DNA from: Anaerolineae bacterium
GTDB taxonomy: Bacteria > Chloroflexota > Anaerolineae > Aggregatilineales > Phototrophicaceae
NCBI GenBank assembly: GCA_022842885.1
Contig: JALHOR010000044.1
Coordinates: forward strand, 1 to 40,376
Direction: 5' to 3'
DNA: 40,376 nucleotides
Shown piece by piece: positions 15,864 to 24,786 of the stretch. The notes beneath the pieces are model-generated. The model was not told the origin of the DNA. It did no database searches and saw only the letters and a program-made list of their open reading frames with translations. How positions within the stretch are numbered: position 1 is the stretch's first letter; each line of letters opens with the position of its first letter. Both the position numbers and the translations under genes were made by a program.

Positions 15864-17075
15864 TCAGCCGTTGAGTGCTTGTAATTCTATTCGGATACTT
15901 TCGACACTTTGCTGCGCTTCGGCGGCATGAATGCCCTCTGGCGCAAGTTCTAAATAACGCTCAAAATCTATCAACGCCGCTTCACGATTGACCAGCGTGT
16001 AATGCGTCAGCCCACGAAAAAAATAAGCATCGGCATATTCGGGTGCGAGTTCGATGGCAGTGTTGAAAGTATCTAACGCGCTGTCCCATTCATAACGCAA
16101 TAAAATCGTTTCTCCCAGAATAACATATAATTCGGCAAGTTTTTGGGGCGGATAGGTGTTGACTAAATCGGTACGAACAACCGATGCAATGGCTTCGGCA
16201 AGTATTGCCCCCGCAATCTCATAATCAAAGAAAAGTGCCAAAAATTGGGCATGTTTGATTGTGATAGAGATACGTAATGGGGTTAGATTGGTGTTTTGCG
16301 CTTTTTCCACCTCAATGATATTTGTATAAAGACTATCAATAATTCTATTCATCTGTTCACGTTGCCCCAATTGAGCATATGCCCACGCCATGTTGATATA
16401 TGGGCTGATATTGTGTATCAGATACGGTGCTTGAGCAGTGCTGTGGCGCACTGGATAGGATAAAGCAATTGCCTGCTCAAAATATTGGATAGCGGATTCA
16501 TATTCACCTATTGCCAGCGCACAGTTGCCCAGATAAAACGAGACAGTTTCAATGAGAAAATCTGGCACAACCGCATATTCGGTCACATTCTGGAGATGGG
16601 TTGTTGCTAAATCACACTGATTAATGGCATAAAGACCAAGCCCAGTAATTAAATCTGCCATGATAGCCCGACTGTCTGAAGGATTGGTATCCATTGTAAA
16701 AATTAGGGCAGCACCATACGGAGCTTCAGAATAGTGGGGATAGAGAATAGGTGAAAGCCAATATTGGGGTGCTAAAACAGAAATGCTAAAGTTACGAAAT
16801 CGATTAGCGGTCACATCTTTTAACATAAAAAGAGCGATTAGATCGGCTGGGGTATTATCTTGAAAAATTTCGATATTGTAGCGAGCAAAATTTTCTTCTA
16901 TTGGCAGCATATAACTTTGATAAAGAGTCTCTAGCTCTGGTGCGCCATGACCTGTCGCCAAATGAAGTTTAATTGGCTGCGCTTCAGCGGTTGCTTCTTG
17001 GGCATTGCTATTCCCAAACCCAAAAATGCACAACACAGTTAGAGCGATGATGATTTTGGAAAATGGAGAATTCAT
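15864..17075 (-). CDS. Exported TPR-repeat protein
   Basis: This 403-residue protein has a clear signal peptide (hydrophobic residues 8-20, likely cut after NSNA). It has no later membrane helix, so it is secreted or surface-held. The middle and C-terminal parts contain tetratricopeptide-like helical pairs. One is at about 175-212 (YLGNCALAIGEYESAIQYF), and two more at about 310-380 include WDSALDTFNTAIELAPEYAD and REAALIDFERYLELAPE. The N-terminal 130 residues are not recognised. TPR arrays bind partner proteins, and no partner is obvious here. The start is ATG at 17075. Confidence 0.8.
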   Translation of the reverse strand: MNSPFSKIIIALTVLCIFGFGNSNAQEATAEAQPIKLHLATGHGAPELETLYQSYMLPIEENFARYNIEIFQDNTPADLIALFMLKDVTANRFRNFSISVLAPQYWLSPILYPHYSEAPYGAALIFTMDTNPSDSRAIMADLITGLGLYAINQCDLATTHLQNVTEYAVVPDFLIETVSFYLGNCALAIGEYESAIQYFEQAIALSYPVRHSTAQAPYLIHNISPYINMAWAYAQLGQREQMNRIIDSLYTNIIEVEKAQNTNLTPLRISITIKHAQFLALFFDYEIAGAILAEAIASVVRTDLVNTYPPQKLAELYVILGETILLRYEWDSALDTFNTAIELAPEYADAYFFRGLTHYTLVNREAALIDFERYLELAPEGIHAAEAQQSVESIRIELQALNG

Positions 17076-17177
17076 ATCGGTTTGCTTCTCTTGGCTACAA
17101 GCCTGTTTTTCGCTAATCTGTTCTGATTTTGAATATCACTAACCCCCACATCGTCACTCGCAAAACCCCTCAAAATC

Positions 17178-17186
17178 TGCTATAAT
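17178..17186 (+). promoter_or_regulatory. Extended -10 promoter of gyrA
   Basis: TGC followed by TATAAT. The hexamer 17 bases upstream (TCGCAA) is a poor -35, as expected for extended -10 promoters. Predicted start near 17193, giving a leader of about 190 bases. Confidence 0.65.
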
Positions 17187-17245
17187 ATTAGCAATAATAG
17201 CGGTGGAAAACAGACTCAACCCCCATCGCATCAGGGATTTACAGA

Positions 17246-17302
17246 ATGGTCAGCCAACCTTTGATTCGGCAAGTGATACCCTCGCTTTATACCCGCCTTT
17301 GA
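17246..17302 (+). CDS. Possible 18-codon leader peptide upstream of gyrA
   Basis: ATG at 17246 is preceded by AGGGA with an eight-base spacing, a good ribosome-binding site. The frame reads 18 residues (MVSQPLIRQVIPSLYTRL) and stops at TGA. It ends 25 bases before the hairpin at 17327. No run of one amino acid suggests classic attenuation. It could be chance: short frames are common. Confidence 0.3.
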   Translation: MVSQPLIRQVIPSLYTRL

Positions 17303-17326
17303 ATAATTGGGATTGACCATGATTGC

Positions 17327-17350
17327 CTGCCGCGGGTGTTGCCGCAGCAG
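17327..17350 (+). promoter_or_regulatory. Leader hairpin upstream of gyrA
   Basis: CTGC (17327-17330) pairs with GCAG (17347-17350), and GCGG (17332-17335) pairs with CCGC (17342-17345). A single C/A mismatch interrupts the stem, and the loop is GTGTTG. It ends 30 bases before the ATG, with no T-run, so it is not a terminator. Confidence 0.45.
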
Positions 17351-17380
17351 ACCGATGTTTTGTGATGGGAAAGGACAGGC

Positions 17381-19918
17381 ATGGAGAACGATACACCGGG
17401 CAGCGAAACGATGGGCTTGATTCGCCCGATTAACATCAATGAAGAAATGCGGGGTAGCTATCTCGATTATGCTATGAGCGTCATCGTCAGCCGGGCGCTG
17501 CCCGATGCCCGCGATGGTTTAAAACCGGTGCATCGCCGGATTTTATTTGCCATGTATTCGATGGGCTTACGTCCCGGCACGCCGCATCGCAAGAGCGCCC
17601 GTATCGTCGGCGAAGTGCTGGGCAAATATCACCCGCATGGCGATAGCGCGGTGTACGATGCGATGGCACGCATGGCGCAAAATTTTAGCTTGCGTTATCC
17701 ATTGGTGGATGGGCAGGGTAACTTTGGCAGCCAAGATGGCGATGGTCCGGCGGCGATGCGCTATACCGAAGCCCGTTTAGCCACCATTGCGATGGAACTG
17801 CTCAACGACATCAACATGAATACAGTTGATTTTGTCGAAAATTATGACGGGTCTGAGGTCGAGCCACTGGTACTACCTGCCCGATTGCCCAATTTGCTGC
17901 TGAATGGTTCTAGCGGTATTGCTGTGGGGATGGCAACCAATATTCCGCCGCATAATCTGCGCGAACTGGTGCAAGCCATTACGTATCTGATTGACCATTA
18001 CGATAATCTGGATGACATCACCGTTGATGACCTGATGGAGTTTGTGAAGGGACCGGATTTCCCCACAGGCGCACAAATTATCATTGGTGACGAATTAAAA
18101 GAGGCGTATGCGACGGGCAAAGGGCGCGTGGCTATCCGCGCAACCTATGCCATTGAAGAAGGGCATCATGGCTTTCGGATTGCGTTTACGTCTATCCCGT
18201 ATCAAGTGAGCAAAAGCGGCATCATTGAACGGATAGTGGCGCTTGTGCGCGAAGGACGCTTAGATACGATTCGGGATTTGCGCGATGAATCGGATCGGCG
18301 GGGATTGCGTTTGGTAGTTGAGCTTAAACCTCATGCTTCGCCACAAACCGTCTTGAATCAACTGTATAAATACACCCAACTACAAACATTTTACAGCATT
18401 CAGATGTTGGCGCTGGTGAATAACGAACCGCGCAATTTGGGGCTAAAACGCTGCCTCACCATTTATATTGAGCATCGTTATAATGTCATTGTGCGCCGCA
18501 GCCAATTTGAACTGGAAAAATTGCAAGCGCGGGCGCATATCCTATTGGGGTTGCTGAAAGCGGTCTCCAATATTGATACCGTGATTCGCATTATTCGGTC
18601 TGCGCCGGATGTAGATACCGCCCGGACAGATTTGATGACGCAATTTGAACTGAGCGAACTCCAAGCCAATGCTATTTTAGATATGCAGTTGCGCCGCTTG
18701 GCAGCGTTGGAACGGCAGAAACTCCAAGATGAATATGACGAAGTACAAACGCGCATTGACTACCTAGAAGATTTGTTGGCACATCCGCATAAGATTTTGG
18801 CGCACATCAAGAGCGATTTAATCGAGATTGCTGACCAATTTGGGGATGACCGCACCACTGAGTTTATGTATGGCAATGCCGAACTTGACGAAGATTCGAT
18901 GTATCCTGATGAGTCGGTCGTCGTATCGTTGACCACATTAGGTTACATCAAGCGCGTTCCAGCACGGTTCTATCGCTCACAGCGGCGCGGCGGTAAAGGC
19001 GTGCGTGGCATGGAGACCAAAGAAGAGGATGCGCTGCTGGATATTTTTGCAGCGAGTACACAAGACACCCTCTTATTTTTCAGTGATAAGGGCAAGGTCT
19101 ATTCAGAAAAAACTTATCGCCTCCCAGAAACCGGGCGGGCGAATCGTGGGATTCTGATTCATTCTATTCTCAATATGGATGCGGACGAACATATTACCTC
19201 GATATTGCCAGTGCGTACTTTTGAGATGGAAAACGCCTCGTTTGTGATGGTCACACGCGAAGGACGCATCAAGCGCGTGCATTTACACGAATTTGAGGCA
19301 GTGCGTCCGAGTGGCTTGATTGCCATTGGTTTAAATCCGGGCGATACCCTCAATTGGGTTAAATACACGATGGGCAATCAGGATGTGGTCTTGGTCACGG
19401 AACAGGGGCAAAGCATCCGGTTTAACGAAGAAGAAGTGCGCGTGATGGGGCGGACAGCCGGTGGTGTCAATGCCATGCGGTTACTGGAAGGGGATTTTAT
19501 CGCCGGGATGGATGTGATTGTGCCGGACTCCCATACGCATATTTTGGTCGTGACGAAAAATGGTTATGGCAAACGTACCCCCATTGACCAATATTCCGTG
19601 CAGGGGCGGTTTGGTTTGGGCGCTAGGACGTTGGCACGCAATGAACGCACGGGTCCGATTGTCTCTATGCGCTGCATCAACCAAGATGATGGTATTTTGC
19701 TGATGAGCCGCAGCGGTGTGGTTTTACGCACTAGCTTGAACGAAATCCGCGAGACATCGCGCAGCACACAGGGCGTCATCGTTATGGATTTGGCGGACGG
19801 CGATGAGGTGGTGGGTTTGGCGCTGCTAAAAGATGAGGAAGAACCGGGCGAAACAGCCGATGCTTCGGTGAATGGGGCAGTGCCGGAAAATGGTGATGCT
19901 CCGGCTGAAATATCATAA
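17381..19918 (+). CDS. gyrA: DNA gyrase subunit A
   Basis: This 845-residue type II topoisomerase breakage-reunion subunit introduces negative supercoils together with GyrB. The catalytic tyrosine is Tyr128 in [10 protein letters not shown]. The quinolone-determining segment reads [10 protein letters not shown] with the serine (Ser89) and aspartate (Asp93) of susceptible enzymes. The GyrA box QRRGGKG at 534-540 identifies gyrase rather than topoisomerase IV, and six beta-pinwheel blades follow. The C-terminal tail is acidic and disordered. AAAGGA stands five bases before the ATG, and an in-frame stop lies just upstream. No gyrB, recF or dnaN neighbours are present, so gyrA is detached from the usual origin-region cluster in this window. 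Confidence 0.98.
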   Translation: MENDTPGSETMGLIRPININEEMRGSYLDYAMSVIVSRALPDARDGLKPVHRRILFAMYSMGLRPGTPHRKSARIVGEVLGKYHPHGDSAVYDAMARMAQNFSLRYPLVDGQGNFGSQDGDGPAAMRYTEARLATIAMELLNDINMNTVDFVENYDGSEVEPLVLPARLPNLLLNGSSGIAVGMATNIPPHNLRELVQAITYLIDHYDNLDDITVDDLMEFVKGPDFPTGAQIIIGDELKEAYATGKGRVAIRATYAIEEGHHGFRIAFTSIPYQVSKSGIIERIVALVREGRLDTIRDLRDESDRRGLRLVVELKPHASPQTVLNQLYKYTQLQTFYSIQMLALVNNEPRNLGLKRCLTIYIEHRYNVIVRRSQFELEKLQARAHILLGLLKAVSNIDTVIRIIRSAPDVDTARTDLMTQFELSELQANAILDMQLRRLAALERQKLQDEYDEVQTRIDYLEDLLAHPHKILAHIKSDLIEIADQFGDDRTTEFMYGNAELDEDSMYPDESVVVSLTTLGYIKRVPARFYRSQRRGGKGVRGMETKEEDALLDIFAASTQDTLLFFSDKGKVYSEKTYRLPETGRANRGILIHSILNMDADEHITSILPVRTFEMENASFVMVTREGRIKRVHLHEFEAVRPSGLIAIGLNPGDTLNWVKYTMGNQDVVLVTEQGQSIRFNEEEVRVMGRTAGGVNAMRLLEGDFIAGMDVIVPDSHTHILVVTKNGYGKRTPIDQYSVQGRFGLGARTLARNERTGPIVSMRCINQDDGILLMSRSGVVLRTSLNEIRETSRSTQGVIVMDLADGDEVVGLALLKDEEEPGETADASVNGAVPENGDAPAEIS

Positions 19919-19944
19919 GTTGTAAAAATCGCATCTAAACAGAA

Positions 19945-19979
19945 ACAAAAAAACGGGCGTGAATGCCCGTTTTTTTTGT
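19945..19979. terminator. Bidirectional terminator between gyrA and rplY
   Basis: AACGGGC (19952-19958) pairs with GCCCGTT (19965-19971). T-rich runs lie on the 3' side in both orientations (T tract to 19978 on +, A tract from 19946 on + giving T's on -). It serves both convergent genes. Confidence 0.92.
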
Positions 19980-19999
19980 TAGCATATATCCACAGAAGA

Positions 20000-20647
20000 T
20001 TATTCTTCTTCGTCTTCTTTGCCTTTGCTGATGACTTCGGGCATTGTAACGTCTGTGCCTTCGTCTTCGGCAGCTTCGGCAGCGCGGGCAGCCGACGGTT
20101 GAACCAGTTTGGCAATCATTTCTTCCGGCTCGTTAATCACGACGACGCCAGCATCTAACGGCAAATCGGCAACAAACACAGTATCGCCAATATTTTTTAA
20201 TTTGCTAACATCAATATCAATGTGCTGCATCAATTGTGACGGCAACATTTCTAATGTGACGGTGTTGGCACCGGTGATGAGGATAGCGCGTTTGGAGTTG
20301 ACCAGCGCATTTTCCCCAATGATATTAATCGGCACTTCCGTCCGAATTTTGACGTTCATATCCACAGCGAAGAAATCCACATGCAAAATATCGCCTCTGA
20401 CGACATCACGCTGCACTTCGCGGGCGAGTACCGGATAACTTTTACCGTCATCCACTGTCATTTGAATCAGGTTTGTCCCACCGGCTTTCATCAATGCCAC
20501 TTGCAGTACCCGATAGGGGAACTGAACATTGACCGGGGGAATTTTAGCGCCGTAAATGGTTGCTGGCACTAAGCCTGCACGGCGTAACCGGTTCACTTTT
20601 TTGCCGATAACGGTGCGTTTTTGTGCCGCCAAAGTAAAGTCTACCAC
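20000..20647 (-). CDS. rplY: 50S ribosomal protein L25/general stress protein Ctc
   Basis: This 215-residue L25 of the long (Ctc/TL5) type binds 5S rRNA in the large subunit. The N-terminal 5S-binding domain includes KVNRLRRAGLVPATIYG (about 17-33) and the VLAREVQRDVVRGDILHVDF segment (about 73-92). A TL5 C-terminal domain (about 98-186) and an acidic Glu-rich tail follow. Translation starts at GTG (20645-20647) with the ribosome-binding site GAGGAG nine bases upstream. A near-consensus promoter and a leader hairpin precede it. The upstream gene on the same strand (GH1) stops five bases from the -35 box with no visible terminator, so read-through is possible. Confidence 0.96.
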   Translation of the reverse strand: MVDFTLAAQKRTVIGKKVNRLRRAGLVPATIYGAKIPPVNVQFPYRVLQVALMKAGGTNLIQMTVDDGKSYPVLAREVQRDVVRGDILHVDFFAVDMNVKIRTEVPINIIGENALVNSKRAILITGANTVTLEMLPSQLMQHIDIDVSKLKNIGDTVFVADLPLDAGVVVINEPEEMIAKLVQPSAARAAEAAEDEGTDVTMPEVISKGKEDEEE

Positions 20648-20670
20648 AGTGCAAAACTCCTCAAATGCGA

Positions 20671-20691
20671 CAACCCCGACAGGCGGGGTTG
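20671..20691 (-). promoter_or_regulatory. Leader hairpin just upstream of the rplY ribosome-binding site
   Basis: A perfect 8-bp GC-rich stem (CAACCCCG/CGGGGTTG) with a five-base loop ends nine bases before GAGGAG. No T-run follows, so it is not a terminator. It could be a binding site for autoregulation by L25 or an mRNA-stability hairpin; this is inference. Confidence 0.55.
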
Positions 20692-20728
20692 CGAAATATC
20701 CCTAATTTTTGTCGGACTAAGCCCGTAT

Positions 20729-20757
20729 ATTCTAGCGATAGCCAGCGAAAGCGTCAA
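20729..20757 (-). promoter_or_regulatory. Sigma-70-type promoter of rplY
   Basis: On the minus strand TTGACG (20752-20757), spacer of exactly 17, TAGAAT (20729-20734). Predicted transcription start near 20722, giving a leader of about 75 bases that includes the hairpin. Confidence 0.85.
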
Positions 20758-20761
20758 TGCT

Positions 20762-22093
20762 CTAACTGGCAGTTTGCGCCTTGATAACATCTTTGTAGAA
20801 CAGGCTGCTGCGTTTGGGGATGCGTTTTTGGGTGGCATAATCTACATAAGTGATGCCAAACCGTTTTGTGTAGCCTTCTGCCCATTCAAAATTGTCCAAG
20901 AAGCTCCACACAAAATAGCCTTTCAACGGCGCACCTTGGGCGATAGCAGCTTCGGCGGCGGCAAAATGCCGTTGCAAGTAACTGACGCGCTTGGCATCTT
21001 CCACGACGCCATTAATCGGTTCGGGTTCGTCATAAGCAGCGCCGTTTTCAGTCACATAAAGAGCCTTTACATCGTAATCCCGCGCTGTGTTGACCAAAAT
21101 ATCGTGCAGACCATCAGGGTACACTTCCCAATCCATCGCGGTGAGTTCAACACCCTCATAATCTGCCATTTTTTCGTTAAATCCCATTGGATTTTCTTCG
21201 GCTCTGACGATACCACGCATGTAATAATTGATGCCCAGAAAATCAGTAGGGACAGCGGCTTGTTTTACGGCGCTCAAATCTAATCCATCCAGATATTCGC
21301 TGGCTTTTTCCACAATATCTGCCGGATAAACCCCTTTGTATACCGGGTCTAAGAACCAGCGGTTCTGTATTCCGTCGGCAGTATAGGCGGCTTTTTTATC
21401 AGCGTCGCTATCTGTTTCGGGATATTTGGGCGCGAGATTGAGTGTGATACCCGCATAAGAATCGGCAACATTTTGGCGAATGACATTCATTGCTGTGCCG
21501 TGCGAAATCAACAAATGATGCGCGACGGCAAAGGCGGCTTTGGCATCTTGTTTGCCGGGGGCATGAACACCGAACATATTCCCCAAAAACGCCACACACC
21601 ACGGTTCGTTGTGGGTAATCCAATTTTTAACTCTATCGCCCAATGCTTTGGTGACGACTTCGGTATAATCTGTGAACCATTTGACACTATCCGGGTTTTC
21701 CCAACCGCCATTATCTTGCAGTGCCTGTGGCAAATCCCAGTGATACAACGTCACAAACGGCGTGATGTTGTTTTTCAGCAGTTCGTCTACTAGGCGGTCG
21801 TAAAAATCGAGACCATTTTCTGCCACAGTGCCAACCCCAGTTGGCAGCACCCGTGACCATGCAACCGAAAAACGATAGGTCTGTAAGCCGATTTCACGCA
21901 TGAGCGCCACATCTTCGGCATAACGATTCAGATGGTCGCAGGCAATATCGCCCGTATCACCATTTTTGACTTTGCCCGGCGTGTGCGAAAACCGCTGCCA
22001 GATGCATTCGCCGCGCCCGTCTTCTGTCCGCGAGCCTTCAATTTGATAGCTGGCGGTGGCGGCTCCCCACAGAAAATCTTTTGGAAATGTCAT
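20762..22093 (-). CDS. Beta-glucosidase, glycoside hydrolase family 1
   Basis: With the start at 22093 the enzyme has 443 residues, the normal GH1 length. It begins MTFPKDFLWGAATASYQIEG, the family N-terminal signature. The acid/base is Glu163 in THNEPW and the nucleophile is Glu349 in VTENGAAY. The sugar-binding segment SFLDNFEWAEGY is present near the C-terminus. It has no signal peptide, so it acts in the cytoplasm on imported beta-glucosides or related beta-glycosides. An ATG at 22129 would add 12 residues and overlap the previous gene; AAAGGAT upstream of 22093 favours the shorter form. It is the last gene of the GH5-PIG-V-GH1 operon, 23 bases after the PIG-V stop. Confidence 0.96.
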   Translation of the reverse strand: MTFPKDFLWGAATASYQIEGSRTEDGRGECIWQRFSHTPGKVKNGDTGDIACDHLNRYAEDVALMREIGLQTYRFSVAWSRVLPTGVGTVAENGLDFYDRLVDELLKNNITPFVTLYHWDLPQALQDNGGWENPDSVKWFTDYTEVVTKALGDRVKNWITHNEPWCVAFLGNMFGVHAPGKQDAKAAFAVAHHLLISHGTAMNVIRQNVADSYAGITLNLAPKYPETDSDADKKAAYTADGIQNRWFLDPVYKGVYPADIVEKASEYLDGLDLSAVKQAAVPTDFLGINYYMRGIVRAEENPMGFNEKMADYEGVELTAMDWEVYPDGLHDILVNTARDYDVKALYVTENGAAYDEPEPINGVVEDAKRVSYLQRHFAAAEAAIAQGAPLKGYFVWSFLDNFEWAEGYTKRFGITYVDYATQKRIPKRSSLFYKDVIKAQTAS

Positions 22094-22116
22094 GGTTGTT
22101 ATCCTTTTGTTGAAAA

Positions 22117-23355
22117 TTATGCTACCCACATATCATGTGAGAATAAAAATGCCTGCATACTTAAAAAGAGAATGCTGCCGAGTGTCCATGCGCGGTCAAA
22201 GACCGCCGATTTGCCCAACCGCCCCAAGAAAATGAACATCGCTGGTGCCGTCAACACATAGCGCACCAGACTTTGAGGGGCGCTGGTGAACATGCCAGCG
22301 GCGAGTGCCGCCAAACTGAATAGCGCAATGCCCGGATACCGGCGCAGCACAAACAATGACCCTACAATCGCCAATAGAACGCTAGCAAATTCCATGCCGT
22401 AGTAAATGCGGCGCTCTGGGATATTGGTGGTGAGCAGCGCCTCTATTGCGCGTCGCCAACCATCCAATGTGCGCTGTGGATTATCTAAGCCGCGCCCGAA
22501 CCATGTATCTTCGACCATCAGTGCCGCTTCGCCCAACGTGACACGCCATATCAAAAAACCCATGATGGGCGTGAAAATCAGCACGAAACGCAGCATATTT
22601 TGCTGATTCAACCACAGATTCGGCTTCAATACATTGCGCCAACCAATCGTATTGAGCCAAGCGATGCCCAATGGAATGATGAGCAAGACGCCAGAAGCGC
22701 GGGTGAGTGCCGCCAAAAATGCCAACAGCGCCGCCCAAAAAAATAGTTGCCGTTTGAGCAGCGCCATACAGCCTAATGCCAGCGCCAAGAAAAAACTTTC
22801 GGTGAAAACGGTTGCTAGGAAAAATGAGGTGGGAAAAACCAACAGATAAAATGCTGTGCGAATGCCGCTACCATCGCCTAGCTCATCTTTTACCAGTTCG
22901 TAGAGTGCCAGCAGCGCCACCAATGCCGCTACAGCCGAAATGATGACCCCCGCCAAAACAGCCGTTGCAATGGGCGTAAGACCAAAGATGCTTAACGGAA
23001 TGCTAACGGCACGAATCGTCAGCGGATACAACGGGAAAAAGGCATAATTCAGCGATAATTCGCGCCCATCTTTGACTTCAACAGTGCGAACTAAAGGGTC
23101 ATCGTAACCCGCGATAGCAATAGACAAATAAAATTCCGAATCCCACGACACTTGATGATTCATGAAGGGTTCAATGAGATAAGGCTTATCGCGCTGGCTA
23201 CGGGCAGTTGTTTCATTTCCCGTCCATTCTAGGGCTTCATCGGGGCGGTCAGGGTCATAACGCATGTCAGCAATAACCTGAAAACCGATGATAACCACCA
23301 ACCATGCCAACCATAACAGCCCCAATGCCCAACGGGGATTTTTTACCGATGTCAT
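22117..23355 (-). CDS. PIG-V-like mannosyltransferase, GT-C membrane protein
   Basis: This 412-residue polytopic protein has the PIG-V (PF04188) arrangement. After the first helix a long outer loop carries WDSEFYLSIAIAGYDD, the family 'WD..Y..IA..GY' motif with the likely catalytic Asp. FFPLYP and FPTSFFLATVFTESFFLA follow, then further helices. PIG-V enzymes transfer mannose from dolichyl/polyprenyl-phosphate mannose. In bacteria their acceptors are mostly unknown. Its start overlaps the stop of the GH5-like gene by four bases (ATGA, 23352-23355), so it is translationally coupled to a glycosidase, and a GH1 gene follows. Confidence 0.85.
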   Translation of the reverse strand: MTSVKNPRWALGLLWLAWLVVIIGFQVIADMRYDPDRPDEALEWTGNETTARSQRDKPYLIEPFMNHQVSWDSEFYLSIAIAGYDDPLVRTVEVKDGRELSLNYAFFPLYPLTIRAVSIPLSIFGLTPIATAVLAGVIISAVAALVALLALYELVKDELGDGSGIRTAFYLLVFPTSFFLATVFTESFFLALALGCMALLKRQLFFWAALLAFLAALTRASGVLLIIPLGIAWLNTIGWRNVLKPNLWLNQQNMLRFVLIFTPIMGFLIWRVTLGEAALMVEDTWFGRGLDNPQRTLDGWRRAIEALLTTNIPERRIYYGMEFASVLLAIVGSLFVLRRYPGIALFSLAALAAGMFTSAPQSLVRYVLTAPAMFIFLGRLGKSAVFDRAWTLGSILFLSMQAFLFSHDMWVA

Positions 23356-24581
23356 AGTTGATAGTCTTCCAAATATTTTTGATAAAGGCGTATCGTATGT
23401 GCCGCTGGGTCTTCATAAAATGCTTCTGCCGTAATATCCAGCGTGACCTGATGTTTGGGCGTGGGATTGACCATCGGTTTTGTAGCGGCGAAGCGTTTAA
23501 TGGCAGCGGCATGAGGTTTCAGCGAGCCATCGGGACGGACTAAACCAAAGAAACGTTCATGTTTGGATTCGGAGCAGGGCGGTTTATCCCATAATTCCTC
23601 GATATAATCAGCGAAGCACCAGAACATGCTGCCTGTTGCGCCGACCTCGACCAGTTTGGGGAGTACTGCTTCAATATAGGCTGCCAATTCTTCTTCCGAT
23701 GCCATAAATTGGGTGCGCGGTTCGCCATATGCTGTCCATGACCACACTTCCGAAGGCAAGCCGGGCGTGTTGGTGCAGCCACCCCATTCTTCCATGAGTG
23801 TCGGTTTGCCGCACAGTGCCGTGACTAAGGCACAGGTGTATGGTACTAAATCCGGGTCAAGATTATGCCGCGCCCATGGCAAGTACATGGGGTAGCCGTG
23901 CATCACTGCAATGTCGGTTTCGGCAAACACATCGTTGATTCGCAGTCCATTATCTTCGTGCAAACTAGCCACATGCAGCCCGCAAGTAACCGGATGAACA
24001 GGGTCAATTTCTTTGATGAGCGCGGTCATCTCGCGTACCCAAGCGCGTCCTTCTGGGGCTCTGTGGGGAAACGCAAATAAATCTGGTTCATTGCCCAGAT
24101 TCCACATCCAAATGCCCGGATGGTCTTTATAGCGCGTCACCACTGAGCGTAAGAGCAACCGCGCTGCCGAAAGTGCCACCGGGTCATGAAACATGTTGCG
24201 ATATGCCCCCGGAACCACTTTGCCACCGCTGACCAATTGCTGTAAATGCGGCGATGGGGCGGGCGCATTGGCATCTAATAACCATCCGGGCGACCAGTTG
24301 GGACCACTCATGTGACCAGTGAAAAAAGTCACATCCAATTTGAGGTTATATTCGGCGGCAATATCACACACAACCCCAAAATTATCCAAACACGCTGCCG
24401 AAACAGTATCCGGTGTTGGCTGCCAATCGTCCCATAATAAAAATAGCCGTACCACTTGCATCCCAAGATCGGCGATGATGCTGAATTCTTCACGCACTTC
24501 GTCTGCATCAAAATTTGACCACCAGTACATGGCTTTACGCCGGGGCCAATAATTGACACCTAAAATAAAGGGTTGAGTCAT
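23352..24581 (-). CDS. GH5-like (clan A) glycoside hydrolase
   Basis: With the start at 24581 the protein has 409 residues. It begins MTQPFILGVNYWPRRKA and has GGGAG upstream; a TTG at 24602 would add seven residues. The TIM-barrel clan-A pattern is visible. MQVVRLFLLWDDWQP (41-55) is followed by the acid/base Glu165 in WNLGNEPD and the nucleophile within PTLMEEWGG (Glu264 or Glu265). A GYPMY segment lies between them. There is no signal peptide, so it is probably cytoplasmic. Substrate is likely a beta-mannoside or beta-glucoside, but family and subfamily cannot be fixed by eye. It is the first gene of an operon with PIG-V and GH1 genes. Confidence 0.85.
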   Translation of the reverse strand: MTQPFILGVNYWPRRKAMYWWSNFDADEVREEFSIIADLGMQVVRLFLLWDDWQPTPDTVSAACLDNFGVVCDIAAEYNLKLDVTFFTGHMSGPNWSPGWLLDANAPAPSPHLQQLVSGGKVVPGAYRNMFHDPVALSAARLLLRSVVTRYKDHPGIWMWNLGNEPDLFAFPHRAPEGRAWVREMTALIKEIDPVHPVTCGLHVASLHEDNGLRINDVFAETDIAVMHGYPMYLPWARHNLDPDLVPYTCALVTALCGKPTLMEEWGGCTNTPGLPSEVWSWTAYGEPRTQFMASEEELAAYIEAVLPKLVEVGATGSMFWCFADYIEELWDKPPCSESKHERFFGLVRPDGSLKPHAAAIKRFAATKPMVNPTPKHQVTLDITAEAFYEDPAAHTIRLYQKYLEDYQL

Positions 24582-24606
24582 AAAGTGGTTATCTCCCAAC
24601 AATGAC

Positions 24607-24618
24607 GGACAAATGTCC
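24607..24618. promoter_or_regulatory. Short palindrome upstream of the glycosidase operon
   Basis: GGACAAATGTCC, a 5-bp inverted repeat with a two-base centre, lies 26 bases before the GH5 ATG. It could be an operator half of a sugar regulator, but no regulator gene is adjacent and the size could arise by chance. Confidence 0.25.
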
Positions 24619-24754
24619 TATCTTAGTTAAATTTAGTTACGTTCATTGTAAATCTAATGCGCTAGTAACAGGCTGGCATTTAACGACAAAAAATCAACCA
24701 AAACCGACATCTTGGCACGCAGTTATCGAATAGAGAAAAAGAGGTCGTTGAATC

Positions 24755-24781
24755 AAAAAATCCCCTAAGCAAGGGGATTTT
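24755..24781 (-). terminator. Rho-independent terminator after tRNA-Gly
   Basis: On the minus strand AAATCCCC, seven-base loop, GGGGATTT, then further T's (24755-24757). It begins six bases after the tRNA 3' end. Confidence 0.88.
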
Positions 24782-24786
24782 GATAA

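Larger units (their letters stand above)
17076..17380 (+). promoter_or_regulatory. 305-bp gyrA upstream region and leader
   Basis: It contains an extended -10 (TGCTATAAT at 17178-17186), a possible 18-codon upstream frame (17246-17302) and a hairpin (17327-17350), each listed separately. An in-frame TGA lies 18 bases before the gyrA ATG and excludes a longer GyrA. The first 100 bases hold the 5' side of the divergent TPR gene, where I see no clear promoter. Confidence 0.6.

Noticed and set aside
20621..21283. A 220-codon frame antisense to the GH1 gene and rplY leader
   Set aside because: GH1 on the other strand is unambiguous with both catalytic motifs; this is a by-product of its codon pattern.
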